Positions 8,986-20,018 are shown, counted from the first letter of the stretch. The stretch is 64,000 nt of DNA from Parablautia muri (GCF_009917485.1 NZ_QZDT01000019.1:1-64000); one strand, 5' to 3'. Numbers and translations: made by a program. The notes: generated by a model not told the origin, from the sequence alone.

Positions 8986-9762
8986 ATGAAATTTTATATA
9001 AGATTATTTGGTTTAAACCTGAAAAGTCAAATGCGATATAAATTTTCTCTGTTTTTGTCCTGTCTGGGACAATTTATTACAGCATTTACTTCATTTTTCA
9101 GTATTAAATTTATTTTTATGCAGATAGATGCCGTTGGTGGGTTCACATATGAACAGGTATTACTTTGTTTTTCCGTTATGACGCTTTCCTTTTCTATTGG
9201 GGAAGCGGTGGGAGGCGGCCTGGCAAATTTCCCGCGAATGGTGAATATTGGAGAATTTGACCGCATATTAACCAGACCCAGAAATCTTATTTTGCAGGTG
9301 ATGATTCCTTATTTTGATTTCACACGTATTGGGCTTTTGGTTCAGGGTGCCATTGTATTAGGACTGGCGATTCCTTTAAGCGGGATCACATGGAAGGCTG
9401 ATAAAATCGCGGGGCTGGTGTTGATGATTATCTGCGGAGCTATTTTATTCTTCTGTCTGTTTATGTTTCAGGCTTCCTTTGCCTTTTTTACCATGAACAG
9501 CCTGGATTTTTTGAATATTTTTACCTATGGTGCACGCCAATTTGGCAGATATCCTTTTTCTGTTTATGGAAAAAAGATTCTCTACCTTTTAACCTTTTGC
9601 ATTCCTTTAGCGTTGATTCAATATTATCCTTTGCAGTTCTTAATGGATGAAACCGCCCACCCGGCCAGAATGTTTCTTCCCTGTTTTTCGCTTCTTTTTA
9701 TTTTGCCGTGCCGGGCTTTGTTCGAATTGGGAATACGCAAATATAAATCTGCAGGATCATAA
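8986..9762 (+). CDS. ABC-2 family permease (DUF990 type), second subunit
   Basis: 258 residues, six predicted membrane helices, same permease family as the preceding gene, which ends 33 bases upstream. The pattern ATPase, permease, permease is standard for this exporter family, where the two permeases make a heterodimer. The region near residues 75-105 (GGGLANFPRMVNIGEFDRIL) corresponds to the conserved cytoplasmic segment. Substrate unknown. Confidence 0.82.
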   Translation: MKFYIRLFGLNLKSQMRYKFSLFLSCLGQFITAFTSFFSIKFIFMQIDAVGGFTYEQVLLCFSVMTLSFSIGEAVGGGLANFPRMVNIGEFDRILTRPRNLILQVMIPYFDFTRIGLLVQGAIVLGLAIPLSGITWKADKIAGLVLMIICGAILFFCLFMFQASFAFFTMNSLDFLNIFTYGARQFGRYPFSVYGKKILYLLTFCIPLALIQYYPLQFLMDETAHPARMFLPCFSLLFILPCRALFELGIRKYKSAGS

Positions 9763-9820
9763 TCTAAAATGGTTTGACAATCAAAGGCCGTCACGCTCCA
9801 CGATCCGGCTTTGTAATACC

Positions 9821-9853
9821 TCCACCCAAAACCGGAAGATGGGTTTGGGTGGA
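9821..9853. repeat. strong hairpin downstream of the exporter genes
   Basis: TCCACCCAAA (9821-9830) pairs with TTTGGGTGGA, with two further C-G pairs beyond a bulged A and a 7-base loop. It lies between the convergent permease gene and ssrA. No T-run follows on either strand, so it is not a standard terminator, but it could stabilise the 3' end of the exporter mRNA. Confidence 0.55.
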
Positions 9854-9855
9854 CA

Positions 9856-9898
9856 CAAAAAAGTCCTCAAAAGCCAGATATCAAGCTTTTAAGAACTT
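9856..9898 (-). terminator. ssrA terminator
   Basis: On the minus strand a 14-bp stem AAGTTCTTAAAAGC / GCTTTTGAGGACTT, with G-T wobbles and a short loop, is followed by TTTTTT. It begins about ten bases after the tmRNA 3' end. Confidence 0.85.
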
Positions 9899-9907
9899 TC
9901 TTACTAC

Positions 9908-10253
9908 TGGAATAGGCGGGAGTCGAACCCGCGTCCAAAGACCCATTCCCTGTCCTTCTACTATCATAGTCGATTATTTCGGGAAACCCTCATTCCCTCC
10001 TGAACCAGGAAACCGACACCCCGGTTCATTTAGTAGCTTCATCATACGCCCACAGGTGCAAAGCTTAGCCCATGTCGTTTCCTACATAATCGATGCCCGA
10101 TTCCTTATGTGTAGGTGCACAAGGTCGGACAGCTGCCCTTAGGCAGCGAATGCTAAATTATCTTCAGCGTTTATATTTATTTTTGCGATTTGTCGCATCG
10201 CCTGCGGATAGCTTCTCCAGCTGCAAGACCCCTGTCGAAACCTTTACTATCCC
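9908..10253 (-). ncRNA. ssrA: transfer-messenger RNA (tmRNA)
   Basis: 346-base tmRNA that rescues stalled ribosomes. The 5' end GGGATAG pairs with the 3' CTATTCC, including the G3:U70 pair needed for alanylation. The 5' part has the conserved AAAGGTTTCGACAGGGG, and the 3' end has the T-arm sequence CGGGTTCGACTCCCGCC. CCA is not encoded. The mRNA-like part ends AEDNLAFAA followed by TAA (10139-10168), a normal degradation tag ending in Ala-Ala. The resume codon is not certain; the open frame extends a few codons further upstream. It lies just downstream of its partner smpB. Confidence 0.96.
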
Positions 10254-10298
10254 CTGCTTCTTTTATTATAAAGGAGAAATGCCAAAAATGCAACCTCC

Positions 10299-10766
10299 TT
10301 ACGCCCTTAATCTCACCTTAAGTTCTTTTTCTGCCTCACGCTTCTGGTCCTTCTTGGCAATATCCTGCCGTTTATCATAGAGTTTTTTACCTTTCGCTAG
10401 GCCAATCTCAAGTTTGGCCCTGCCATCACTAAAGTAAACCTGCAGGGGAACGATTGTATATCCTTTTTCTGAGCTGTTTCCAATCAGTTTTCGGATTTGC
10501 TGTTTGTGCAAAAGCAGTTTTTTTACTCTTAAGGGATCCTTGTTAAAAATATTTCCTTTCTCATAAGGGCTTATGTGCATACCATAAATAAATGCTTCTC
10601 CATTTTCAAGCCGAATAAATGCCTCTTTGATACTGCACTTTCCCATCCGCAAAGATTTGACCTCTGTTCCGTGCAAAACCAGTCCTGCCTCATATTTTTC
10701 TTCTATGAAAAAATCATGGTATGCTTTTTTGTTATTTGCCACCAGCTTCTTATCTTCTTTTGCCAT
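10299..10766 (-). CDS. smpB: SsrA-binding protein SmpB
   Basis: 155 residues, the normal length. SmpB binds the tRNA-like part of tmRNA and carries it into the stalled ribosome. Diagnostic segments are the N-terminal [36 protein letters not shown], and the basic C-terminal tail with KGKKLYDKR that folds in the decoding centre. It sits between rnr (27 bases upstream) and ssrA, so the whole trans-translation set is together. Confidence 0.97.
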   Translation of the reverse strand: MAKEDKKLVANNKKAYHDFFIEEKYEAGLVLHGTEVKSLRMGKCSIKEAFIRLENGEAFIYGMHISPYEKGNIFNKDPLRVKKLLLHKQQIRKLIGNSSEKGYTIVPLQVYFSDGRAKLEIGLAKGKKLYDKRQDIAKKDQKREAEKELKVRLRA

Positions 10767-10793
10767 GACCAGCTATTCCTTTCTCAGCCTATT

Positions 10794-12962
10794 CTAAACT
10801 TCAAAACTTTCCTTATCGTCAGGCGCCCATACAAACTCTATACTCTTTTGCAGATAGTCCACCCCATCTACCATAATCCGAATCTTCTGTCCTAACTTAA
10901 AGCTTCTGCCTGTATCTCTGCCTCTCATCTCATAGGCTTCTTCATTATAATCGTAATAATCTCCAGCAAGGCGGGATACATGAATCATTCCCTCTACGGT
11001 ATTGGCTAACTCCACATAGATTCCCCATGCGGTGATTCCTGATATAACGCCCTCGTAAATCTCACCGATTTTCTGCTCCATAAATTGCACTTTTTTCAGC
11101 TTATCTGTCTCCCGCTCCGCCTCATCGGCACGGCGTTCTGTCTCAGAAGAATGCTTTGCTGTTTCCGGGAGAATTGCCCGATAGTGCTCCATCCTGTCTT
11201 CTCCCATCCTGCCTCTGAGCTGCTCTTTTATAATCCGGTGAATCTGCAAATCCGGATATCTTCTGATTGGAGAAGTAAAGTGACAGTAAAACTGGCACGC
11301 CAGTCCAAAGTGTCCGGTACAATCCACTGCATACTGAGCCCGTTTCATACTGCGAAGGGTAAGTCTGCTGATTAAGGCTTCCTCCTGCGTTCCCTCTATC
11401 TTTCCTAAGAGCTTTTGTATTTCCTTGGGATGTATTTCATTATCACCACTTTTTACTTTCACATAATATCCGAAATTGTTGATAAAGGTACCAAGCTTCA
11501 AAATCTTTTCCGGATCCGGATAATCGTGCGTTCTATACACAAAAGGCACTTCCATCCAGTAGTAATGCTGCGCCACCGTTTCATTTGCAATCAGCATAAA
11601 ATCCTCTATTATTTTTGTGGCGGCGTTCCGTTCATAGGGCTCTATCAAGACAGGCTGCCCATTTTTATCCAGAATAATTTTGCTTTCCGGAAAATCAAAG
11701 TCTATGGAACCCCTCTTTTTTCTTTTTTTCCTAATCAGATCTGCCAGTTCCTTCATTAAAAAAAACATAGGCGTTAGCGCTTCAAAATTTTGCTGTGTAT
11801 CCGCATCCTGTTCCAAAATTTTGTTGACATCTATATAAGACATTCTCTGGTCTACACAAATAACTGTTTCCGCAATCTCGTAATCAATCACTTCACCCTT
11901 TTGGTCTAAGGTCATCAGACAGCTTAAGGCAAGCCTGTCTTCCCCCATATTTAAAGAGCATATGCCATTAGACAAGGTATGGGGCAGCATTGGAATCACC
12001 CTATCTACCAAATAAACACTGGTTCCCCGTCTAAAGGCTTCCTGATCCAGGGCCGAGTTTTCCTGCACATAGTTCGCTACATCTGCAATATGCACGCCTA
12101 AAAAATATTTATCGCCTTCTTTTGAAAGACTGACAGCATCGTCTAAATCCTTTGCGTCCTCACCGTCAATGGTTACCATCTGCACCTTTCGCAGATCCTT
12201 TCTCCCTTCCATATCCTTAGAGCTTACAGGCTTCGCCACGCGCACCGCCTGGTTTAACACCTTTTCCGAAAACTCCATGGGCAAGTCATAGCCTTTTGCA
12301 ATGGAAAGGATATCTACGCCGGGATCATTTACATGTCCCAATATTTCAAGCACCTTTCCCTCCGGTTTATGCACATTGTCCCCGTAATCTGTTAGCTCCA
12401 CCACCACCTTATGACCTGTGACCGCCCCTTTAGAACGCTCCCCCGGCACGAAAATGTCAGAAGTAATTTTATCGTTATCAGGAATCACAAATCCAAAGCC
12501 TCCAGCTCTGTCAAAGGTTCCCACAATCTGTGTAAGACCATGAGAAAGGATAGACGTAATTTTTGCTTCCTGTCTTTTCCCCCGTTGCTCCTTTAAAAGC
12601 TCCACCTCTACCTTATCCTTGTGAAAAGCGCCGTTTACTTCCTCCTCCGGTATAAAAAGATCCTGTTCCCGTCCTTCAATCTCCACAAAGCCAAAGCCTC
12701 TTGCGTTGCTGATAAAGGTGCCGGTTAACCCTGCCGCCCTGCCGCTGCCTTTGATATATTTCCCTCGCTTGGTAACCTGCAGCTTTCCTTCCTCAAGCAG
12801 TTCTTTCAACAACTCTTTAAGCTCCTGCCTATCTTCCGGTTCTACCTGCATAAAAAGGGCTAATTCTTTTTCCTTCATGGGAACATAGAAATCCCCTTCC
12901 ACCAGATCACATATCAGTTTTTTTCGCTTGTGGCGATTTTCCTTTCTATTATTACTTTTCAA
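10794..12962 (-). CDS. rnr: ribonuclease R
   Basis: 722-residue 3'-5' exoribonuclease that degrades structured RNA and, with SmpB-tmRNA, the mRNA of stalled ribosomes. Domain order is an N-terminal winged helix (about 15-70), two cold-shock OB domains (about 75-215), the RNB catalytic domain with the metal-binding Asp cluster in DGEDAKDLDDA (about 266-276), and an S1 domain near 630-710. The start is a TTG preceded by GGGGAG. It is followed closely by smpB, as in many Firmicutes. Confidence 0.96.
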   Translation of the reverse strand: MKSNNRKENRHKRKKLICDLVEGDFYVPMKEKELALFMQVEPEDRQELKELLKELLEEGKLQVTKRGKYIKGSGRAAGLTGTFISNARGFGFVEIEGREQDLFIPEEEVNGAFHKDKVEVELLKEQRGKRQEAKITSILSHGLTQIVGTFDRAGGFGFVIPDNDKITSDIFVPGERSKGAVTGHKVVVELTDYGDNVHKPEGKVLEILGHVNDPGVDILSIAKGYDLPMEFSEKVLNQAVRVAKPVSSKDMEGRKDLRKVQMVTIDGEDAKDLDDAVSLSKEGDKYFLGVHIADVANYVQENSALDQEAFRRGTSVYLVDRVIPMLPHTLSNGICSLNMGEDRLALSCLMTLDQKGEVIDYEIAETVICVDQRMSYIDVNKILEQDADTQQNFEALTPMFFLMKELADLIRKKRKKRGSIDFDFPESKIILDKNGQPVLIEPYERNAATKIIEDFMLIANETVAQHYYWMEVPFVYRTHDYPDPEKILKLGTFINNFGYYVKVKSGDNEIHPKEIQKLLGKIEGTQEEALISRLTLRSMKRAQYAVDCTGHFGLACQFYCHFTSPIRRYPDLQIHRIIKEQLRGRMGEDRMEHYRAILPETAKHSSETERRADEAERETDKLKKVQFMEQKIGEIYEGVISGITAWGIYVELANTVEGMIHVSRLAGDYYDYNEEAYEMRGRDTGRSFKLGQKIRIMVDGVDYLQKSIEFVWAPDDKESFEV

Positions 12963-13036
12963 ATTTTCTCCCCGCTGCTTGCTTAATGAAATACGATTCC
13001 CTTTCGTGAATCAGCTTGCTGACTAACTATATAAAT

Positions 13037-13062
13037 AAGGCATTCTCTTACAAGAATGCCTT
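13037..13062 (-). terminator. hairpin after secG
   Basis: Perfect 10-bp stem AAGGCATTCT / AGAATGCCTT, followed on the minus strand by ATTTATATAG. The short T content suggests a weak terminator or attenuator between secG and rnr. Confidence 0.55.
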
Positions 13063-13067
13063 AAGCC

Positions 13068-13307
13068 CTAAAATACATTGAGATTCAAAATAATCGCCAG
13101 CGCCATAAAACCAATGGCAAGATACTTGGTAATTTTCACAAGCTTTCCTTCCATGGAACGCCCTTTATTCTTACCCCAGTATGTTTCTGCCGCACCGCTT
13201 ATGGCTCCTAAGCCTGCTGATTTGCCTTCCTGCATCAAAACAAGTACCGTTAACCCGATACATATAATTATAAAAACAATTTGAAGTACGATTCTTAGTA
13301 CACCCAT
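13068..13307 (-). CDS. secG: preprotein translocase subunit SecG
   Basis: 79 residues, the usual size, with two membrane helices (about 3-24 and 54-75) joined by a cytoplasmic loop containing QEGKSAGLGAISGAAETYWG, the SecG hallmark. It assists SecYE in protein export. The start at 13307 has GGAGG six bases upstream; a longer reading from 13340 lacks this. The secG-rnr-smpB-ssrA order is conserved in Firmicutes. Confidence 0.95.
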   Translation of the reverse strand: MGVLRIVLQIVFIIICIGLTVLVLMQEGKSAGLGAISGAAETYWGKNKGRSMEGKLVKITKYLAIGFMALAIILNLNVF

Positions 13308-13345
13308 CTTTAGCCTCCACTTTTTCCTAATGCCAAACAAAAATT

Positions 13346-13374
13346 AGTGTAACATATTACGAAATATATTTCAA
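13346..13374 (-). promoter_or_regulatory. secG promoter
   Basis: -35 TTGAAA (13369-13374), 17-base spacer, -10 TACACT (13346-13351) on the minus strand, about 40 bases before the secG start. It probably drives secG, rnr and smpB. Confidence 0.6.
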
Positions 13375-13479
13375 GTGTTTTTATCTTCTTGTTGCGAACT
13401 TTACAACAAATACGAACCCCCAGGACAAGTTTAACTTAATACAGAAATAATTTGATCCATATTTCAAAATTCCTGTATC

Positions 13480-15096
13480 TTATGCGACTGAAGGTGCAGC
13501 AGCTACCGTATTTTCAGGGGACGCATCTTCCACGACTTCTGTCAGAATTCCATCCGGAGTGGTGACATAGGCGGCGCCATTGATTTCAATCGCCTGGTTT
13601 CTTACCAAGGCGCCTGTGGCGTCAAAGTAGTAAGGCTGCTTGTCTATCTCATAAACGCCTGTTACAATATGACCGCTTGCATCTGCATAGCAGGTCTTGT
13701 CCGCTGCCGTAAACCAACCGGTAACCATCTGACCATTTGCCGGATCGTAGTAGTAGCTGCCATCTTCTCTTTCTACCCTTCCAGTTGCCATAATTCCCTC
13801 TGCGTTAAAGAAATAATTCTGTTTATCAATTACAATTGCTCCGGTGACCATGTGGCCGTCATCAGGTGAGAGATAATGGCGGCCTTTGGCATCATCTAAA
13901 AAGCCTTTCACCTTACCGCCTGTGGAAGGATCATAATAAAAGGTTCCATTTTCAAGGCTTACCCAACCATGCTGACGAACGCCATCAGGGCTGAAAAGAT
14001 ATTCCACATTGTCAATCACTTGTCCGCCCGTCAACATATGACCGTCCGTTCTGTCAAAGAAGTAAAAATTACCCTTATCATCGCTGAGCCAGTCGCGTTT
14101 CATGGTTCCGTTGCTGGTAGGGTCATAGAAATATTTTGCCTCACCAATATTCACCCAGCCTGCGGTTTTGATTCCATCGGCCGTAAAATAATAATCTCCG
14201 CCATCAATCCGGCACTGGCCTCTTGCTATGCTTCCATCCTGGGGAGATAAATAATATTCTCCTGTCTGGTCTGTAAGCCAGCCTCTTACCAGATTTCCTG
14301 CGCCATCCAAAAAATATTTCGTGTCATTGTATGCCACCCACCCCTTTTGCATTTTCCAATTGCTATAAAACCGCACATTTCCGTTATGCTCGATAAATCC
14401 TTCCGGAATAATCAATTGACTGTAATCTTTATATTGGTAATTAACATCTACCCGTCCGCCAACGCCGCTCACGTTTCCCTGACTGGAATACTGCCAAAAG
14501 CAAACATTGTTATTATAATCGCAGTTGGAATTGTACTGGGCAACCCATTTGTCCCATCCTGCGTTCGCCATCTTATCTACAAACATATTACGGTTAGAGT
14601 ATACCATTGGGTAATACCCCGCCGCGTCTATAACCGAACAGAAAGCGTTCACAATATCAATCAGCTGCTGGTTGGAAAGCCCCTTGTGGCAGCTGTCCTC
14701 AATGTCAAAGACGATAGGAAAATTTACGGTATAGGGCGCTATCCATTGCAAAACCAGATTGGCTTCATTGGCTGCCTGTTCCGGCGTTGTTGCATAAGAG
14801 TAAAGGTAAACACCAGTCTTAAGCCCTGCTGCCTGGGCTCCTGTAATGTTAGCCACAAACTGTGGATCCACTCCACTGTTAGTGCTTCCCACCTTGATAA
14901 AAGTAAATTTCATGCCGGATGCCGCTACCTGTCCCCAGTTCACCGCACCATTATGCTTGGATACGTCAATTCCCTGAGCAATTGCTCCATTTGAGGTAAC
15001 AGCAGACACTTCACCTGCCGGTACCATGCCAAGCATTGCCACCGTAAGCAGCCCTGCGCAAAATCTGCCTAGGACTCTTTTCCATTGTTTTCTCAT
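13480..15096 (-). CDS. secreted GH25 lysozyme with choline-binding repeats
   Basis: 538-residue exported wall hydrolase. A signal peptide (about 1-32) is followed by a glycoside hydrolase family 25 domain (about 38-230) with the catalytic acidic residues in GIDVSKHNG (Asp44) and FDIED (131-134). Residues 245-515 hold about ten choline-binding type repeats of roughly 20-25 residues, each with the GW...YYF-G pattern. GH25 muramidases cleave the MurNAc-GlcNAc bond of peptidoglycan; the repeats should attach the enzyme to choline or other wall polymers. The last 20 residues are a low-complexity tail. It lies alone between secG and eno. Confidence 0.93.
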   Translation of the reverse strand: MRKQWKRVLGRFCAGLLTVAMLGMVPAGEVSAVTSNGAIAQGIDVSKHNGAVNWGQVAASGMKFTFIKVGSTNSGVDPQFVANITGAQAAGLKTGVYLYSYATTPEQAANEANLVLQWIAPYTVNFPIVFDIEDSCHKGLSNQQLIDIVNAFCSVIDAAGYYPMVYSNRNMFVDKMANAGWDKWVAQYNSNCDYNNNVCFWQYSSQGNVSGVGGRVDVNYQYKDYSQLIIPEGFIEHNGNVRFYSNWKMQKGWVAYNDTKYFLDGAGNLVRGWLTDQTGEYYLSPQDGSIARGQCRIDGGDYYFTADGIKTAGWVNIGEAKYFYDPTSNGTMKRDWLSDDKGNFYFFDRTDGHMLTGGQVIDNVEYLFSPDGVRQHGWVSLENGTFYYDPSTGGKVKGFLDDAKGRHYLSPDDGHMVTGAIVIDKQNYFFNAEGIMATGRVEREDGSYYYDPANGQMVTGWFTAADKTCYADASGHIVTGVYEIDKQPYYFDATGALVRNQAIEINGAAYVTTPDGILTEVVEDASPENTVAAAPSVA

Positions 15097-15260
15097 TCGT
15101 TCTTTTCCTCTTTCTTCCTGTGTTCATTCCGTGTTTTGGTCCGCTTTTCGCCTGTTTAAAGTATTTTTGCCTGCTCACCAAGCTTTTTTTCCGTGTCTGT
15201 CAACCTTTCATACATCCTCATGTTAAGCAACATCGTCACCCTTCATAAGCAGTCTATTGA

Positions 15261-16592
<1,332 letters not shown>

Positions 16593-16614
16593 CTAAACAA
16601 AAATTTAATAAGTA

Positions 16615-16643
16615 TTGTATCCGCTTTTGTAACTTGCTATACT
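16615..16643 (+). promoter_or_regulatory. promoter for the PMT-family gene
   Basis: -35 TTGTAT (16615-16620), 17-base spacer, -10 TATACT (16638-16643), about 45 bases before the start codon. On the opposite strand the same interval must hold the eno promoter (TTGAAA with a TATAGC-like -10 at 16 bases), so the two divergent genes share a compact control region. Confidence 0.5.
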
Positions 16644-16687
16644 ATCTTTGGTTCTGCTTTCAATAATATTTACGGAGGTTTTCAACA

Positions 16688-18433
16688 ATGAACCGGATAT
16701 TACAATTCATAAAAAGAACAGCTTCACATTTGAATACAGATTCCGATGCAAAGCTACTCTCTCAAAAAGATTTCCTGTGTATGTTTCTTTTCATTTACTT
16801 GTTTACCCTGCTGGCTTTTTACAGGCTGGGTAATAACTACGCTCCTTCCACCAGCTACAGCACGGATACGGATAACAGGGATATTGTTCTTGATTTCGGA
16901 GACTATTTGGATATTGGTTCTATTTCCATCTTTTTGGGAAATCTCAACACAAGGCATTTTTCCATTTCCGCTTTCAACGAGGTCACCGGCGCCTGGGAAA
17001 TTTGCAACGGAGATACCATTGCCGAGTCGGTTTTTGCATGGAACAAAATAGACGTAAATTACCGGCTGCGCTACTTAGGAATCGTTTCCACCGATGATAC
17101 GGCCATCTTAAATGAAATGGTGGTCCAAAGCACCGATGGCTCCATTTTAACGCCGATCAATGCAGAAGAATATTCTGCCCTTTTTGATGAACAGTATATG
17201 TTTCCTGACGATAAAACCTACCTGGACTCCACCATGTTTGACGAGGTATACCACGGACGCACTGCCTACGAATTTATACACGGCATCACCGCCTATGAGA
17301 CCACCCATCCTCATCTGGGAAAAATCCTGATTGCATTAGGCATTCTTGTTTTCGGCATGAATCCCTTTGGATGGCGGTTTATGTCGGTAGCTTTCGGCAT
17401 TTTTATCGTCCCGCTTATGTACCTTTTTGCAAAGAGGTTATTTAAGAGCTCCTTTATTGCCACCGCCACCACCTGCCTGCTGGTCTTTGACTGCATGCAT
17501 TACACCCTTTCCAGAATTGCCACCATAGATATATTTGCGGCATTTTTTATCTTGTTAATGTATTACTATATGTATCAGTATTTTACCAAAGATGCTCTTT
17601 ACCGCAGCCAGCAGGCCTCTCGCACAGATTTGTTTCCTCCTAAAAATGTGGCCCTGCCCCTTGCCCTGAGCGGTATCAGTATGGCTCTTGGCATCGCAAC
17701 CAAATGGACCGGAGTCTACGCCGGTTTTGGCCTGGCAGTCCTTTTTATCTGGTACACAATTACTCATTTTCCTAAGAAGCAGGTTCTTCGGCTGTTCGGA
17801 TTTTGCTGTGCATTCTTTGTGCTTGTTCCACTTTTGGTCTATGTTTTATGTTTCATTCCTGTGGTAGGTTATGAACAATATGATAATTTGATAGACAAAG
17901 CCTTACAGGGAACCATCAGCATGTTTGATTACCATTCCAATCTGGAGGCTGAGCACTATTACAGCTCTCCTTTTTATGAATGGCCTTTTATCTGGATGCC
18001 GCTGTTAGACGCAAATGATACCGTAAACGCCTCGAAAGTAAGCTCTGTCAGCTGTATGGGTAATCCCGCCATCTGGTGGATCGGCATTTTATGTGAATTA
18101 TATGTATTTTTCCGCTGGATTTTTAAGAAAGACAAGAAAGCCGGTTTCCTTTGTATTGCCTACCTGGCCCAATATGTTCCCTGGATGCCGATCAGCAGAA
18201 TCACCTTTATCTATCACTATTTTCCTGCGATTTTATTTGTGATTTTGATGATGGGATATACAATGCTTCACATAAAAGAGCATTTCTCCTGGGGAAAAAG
18301 GGCAATTACTGCCTATCTGCTTGTGGCCGTACTTTGCTTTTTCCTGTTTTATCCCGTGGTTTCCGGTTTTCCTGTAGACAAGGAATACGGGCTTAGGCTC
18401 AGATGGCTAAAAGAATGGATTCTGGTACTTTAA
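16688..18433 (+). CDS. PMT-family (GT39-like) membrane mannosyltransferase
   Basis: 581 residues. After one membrane helix (about 32-48), residues 50-170 form a soluble beta-rich extracellular segment with a discoidin-like look. Then comes the protein O-mannosyltransferase core: FDEVYHGRTAYEFIHG with the acidic pair, and TTHPHLGK, which corresponds to the conserved His-Pro-Pro-Leu motif of bacterial PMTs, followed by about ten membrane helices. It should transfer a sugar from a polyprenyl-phosphate donor outside the membrane. The start has GGAGG upstream. It converges with the next gene, their ends overlapping by four bases. Confidence 0.8.
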   Translation: MNRILQFIKRTASHLNTDSDAKLLSQKDFLCMFLFIYLFTLLAFYRLGNNYAPSTSYSTDTDNRDIVLDFGDYLDIGSISIFLGNLNTRHFSISAFNEVTGAWEICNGDTIAESVFAWNKIDVNYRLRYLGIVSTDDTAILNEMVVQSTDGSILTPINAEEYSALFDEQYMFPDDKTYLDSTMFDEVYHGRTAYEFIHGITAYETTHPHLGKILIALGILVFGMNPFGWRFMSVAFGIFIVPLMYLFAKRLFKSSFIATATTCLLVFDCMHYTLSRIATIDIFAAFFILLMYYYMYQYFTKDALYRSQQASRTDLFPPKNVALPLALSGISMALGIATKWTGVYAGFGLAVLFIWYTITHFPKKQVLRLFGFCCAFFVLVPLLVYVLCFIPVVGYEQYDNLIDKALQGTISMFDYHSNLEAEHYYSSPFYEWPFIWMPLLDANDTVNASKVSSVSCMGNPAIWWIGILCELYVFFRWIFKKDKKAGFLCIAYLAQYVPWMPISRITFIYHYFPAILFVILMMGYTMLHIKEHFSWGKRAITAYLLVAVLCFFLFYPVVSGFPVDKEYGLRLRWLKEWILVL

Positions 18434-19635
18434 GGCGGCGCCATCTCCTGCTTTTTGATCTGGGCATGCAAATCATGCCCTACATAGACAATCAGTCCAA
18501 ACAGAGCAATTGCCACATATTGCAGGGGCACAATGTGCACTGCAATCAGGTAGGGCATAAAGGTCAGCACAGATACCAGCATAAAGGCGCAGGTTACAGG
18601 CAGCTTTTTTACATTCATGGTGCCATATATAATTGCAAGCAGATCAATCAAAAAGCCATACCTGTCATGCATATGCGGCAGCGAGTATACCGTTATGGCC
18701 ACTGTAAAAAGGGCAAGAGTCACCATCAGCTCTCCTGTCAGTCTTACCTTTTTGGTATAAAGATAATAAGCGGTGCAGCCTAGCAGCATGATGGTCATAA
18801 AGGTTCCCGCACCGCCAACCTCTCCCGCATGGCGCAGGTCAGGCATTGCTTCTCCAAGCAGCGCATATATATTGGGATATTCCAAAGTTCCCCAGGGATA
18901 GGTTTCTGATTGTTCAAAATATATCAGCATCAGCTCCTTAAAATCACGTCCAAACCTCCACGCTGGCAAAGCGCTTATTATATAGATAACCGGAATCCAG
19001 AGAAAATGTCTCAGGTAAATGGTCTTTTTCTTAAGCCACATGATCAGGAGAAAAGGAACTATGAAAATTGTCTGCAGCTTAAAAGCAAAAGATACACCAA
19101 TTAAAATCAGGCATCCCTCACTATTCCCTTTCAAAAAGCAATATAGTGCATAAAGAATAAATGTTGTATAAATGATATCGCACTGGCACCAGTACGCTCC
19201 GTCTAAAATCACCGTTGGGGACAAAAGCAGTCCGGCCATTGCCATAATCGCCCGCCCCTTGCTGTATGTCAGTCTGTATACAATCAGAAAAACGGCCATG
19301 GACGCCAGATAATCGAACAAAACCGATACCATCTTTAGTCCGTAAAGGTCGTTATCTGTTACATAGGAAAGCAGACACATAATATACATGTAGGGGGATG
19401 TGTAGTTGGAAATCTGCTTTCCAAGAGAAGGAAATCCTCCTGCCTCCCGAATCTGTCCCATCCAATCTTCCAAAAATCCCCAATAATCGGCCGATTCAAT
19501 GGGCATCAGTTTCCACCTTATCATAAATGCAAAAAAGAAAAGGCATCCTATAAACAGTAAATCTACCACTTTAAATTCAATGCTTCCTGATTTGATTCTT
19601 TTTAGCATCAGTTTATCTATGATACGCTCCTCCAT
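18430..19635 (-). CDS. GT-C fold membrane glycosyltransferase
   Basis: 401 residues, about ten membrane helices. The first extracellular loop has ESADYWGFLEDWMGQIRE, with the acidic residue typical of GT-C enzymes, and later WCQCDIIYTTF and a PHMHDRYGFL segment near the C-terminus that is common in bacterial mannosyltransferase-like proteins. It probably uses a polyprenyl-phosphate sugar for surface glycan synthesis. The acceptor is unknown. It is convergent with the PMT-family gene, and a palindromic repeat lies in the region upstream of its start. Confidence 0.7.
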   Translation of the reverse strand: MEERIIDKLMLKRIKSGSIEFKVVDLLFIGCLFFFAFMIRWKLMPIESADYWGFLEDWMGQIREAGGFPSLGKQISNYTSPYMYIMCLLSYVTDNDLYGLKMVSVLFDYLASMAVFLIVYRLTYSKGRAIMAMAGLLLSPTVILDGAYWCQCDIIYTTFILYALYCFLKGNSEGCLILIGVSFAFKLQTIFIVPFLLIMWLKKKTIYLRHFLWIPVIYIISALPAWRFGRDFKELMLIYFEQSETYPWGTLEYPNIYALLGEAMPDLRHAGEVGGAGTFMTIMLLGCTAYYLYTKKVRLTGELMVTLALFTVAITVYSLPHMHDRYGFLIDLLAIIYGTMNVKKLPVTCAFMLVSVLTFMPYLIAVHIVPLQYVAIALFGLIVYVGHDLHAQIKKQEMAPP

Positions 19636-19734
19636 GATATCCTCCAGTTGTTCCTATCCGGCTCATTTTCTAAAATACAGTTTTATTTTACCAGACACTC
19701 TTTTTATCGGCAACCATAACAATTCAATGCGGTA

Positions 19735-19881
19735 ACAGTTGCGTAACTATTCAGCCAGGTCTGTGCATTTACTGCACAGACCGTCAGAATATGATTACGG
19801 AGTGCAAAATCCCATCGCTGAAGGCGATTTTAAATGGATTTTGCAAGTAACAGTCAGCCAGGCTGACTGTTACACAGTTGC
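19735..19881 (+). mobile_element. palindromic MITE-like repeat, copy 1, with flanking 8-bp duplication
   Basis: The 131-bp core (19743-19873) begins GTAACTATTCAGCC and ends GGCTGACTGTTAC. It is flanked on both sides by the direct repeat ACAGTTGC (19735-19742 and 19874-19881). Inside are three hairpins: 10 bp around a TTTAC loop (19758-19782), 10 bp TGCAAAATCC/GGATTTTGCA (19803-19845) with a TCGCTGAAGGCGA core, and a perfect 13-bp terminal hairpin (19847-19873). A homologous copy in reverse orientation is at 25540-25683. It codes for nothing. GTAA ends with an 8-bp duplication are what IS66-family transposases leave. Confidence 0.75.
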
Positions 19882-19898
19882 TACAGTGAAGCGTTTAT

Positions 19899-19939
19899 TA
19901 TAGCAAAAAAGAGCCTGTACGAAAGGCTCTCTTTTGCTA
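19899..19939 (-). terminator. bidirectional terminator after the ABC permease gene
   Basis: GAGCC / GGCTC stem extended by the A-rich and T-rich arms AGCAAAA and TTTTGCT. On the minus strand the stem is followed by TTTTTTGC, so it should end the ABC transporter transcript that finishes at 20019. Confidence 0.7.
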
Positions 19940-20018
19940 TTTCTTCCTCACTCATCATCTATTCCGCCGCTGACGCTGACGGTACAAATCGTCATGAAAA
20001 AAGATAATATTTTTCAAT

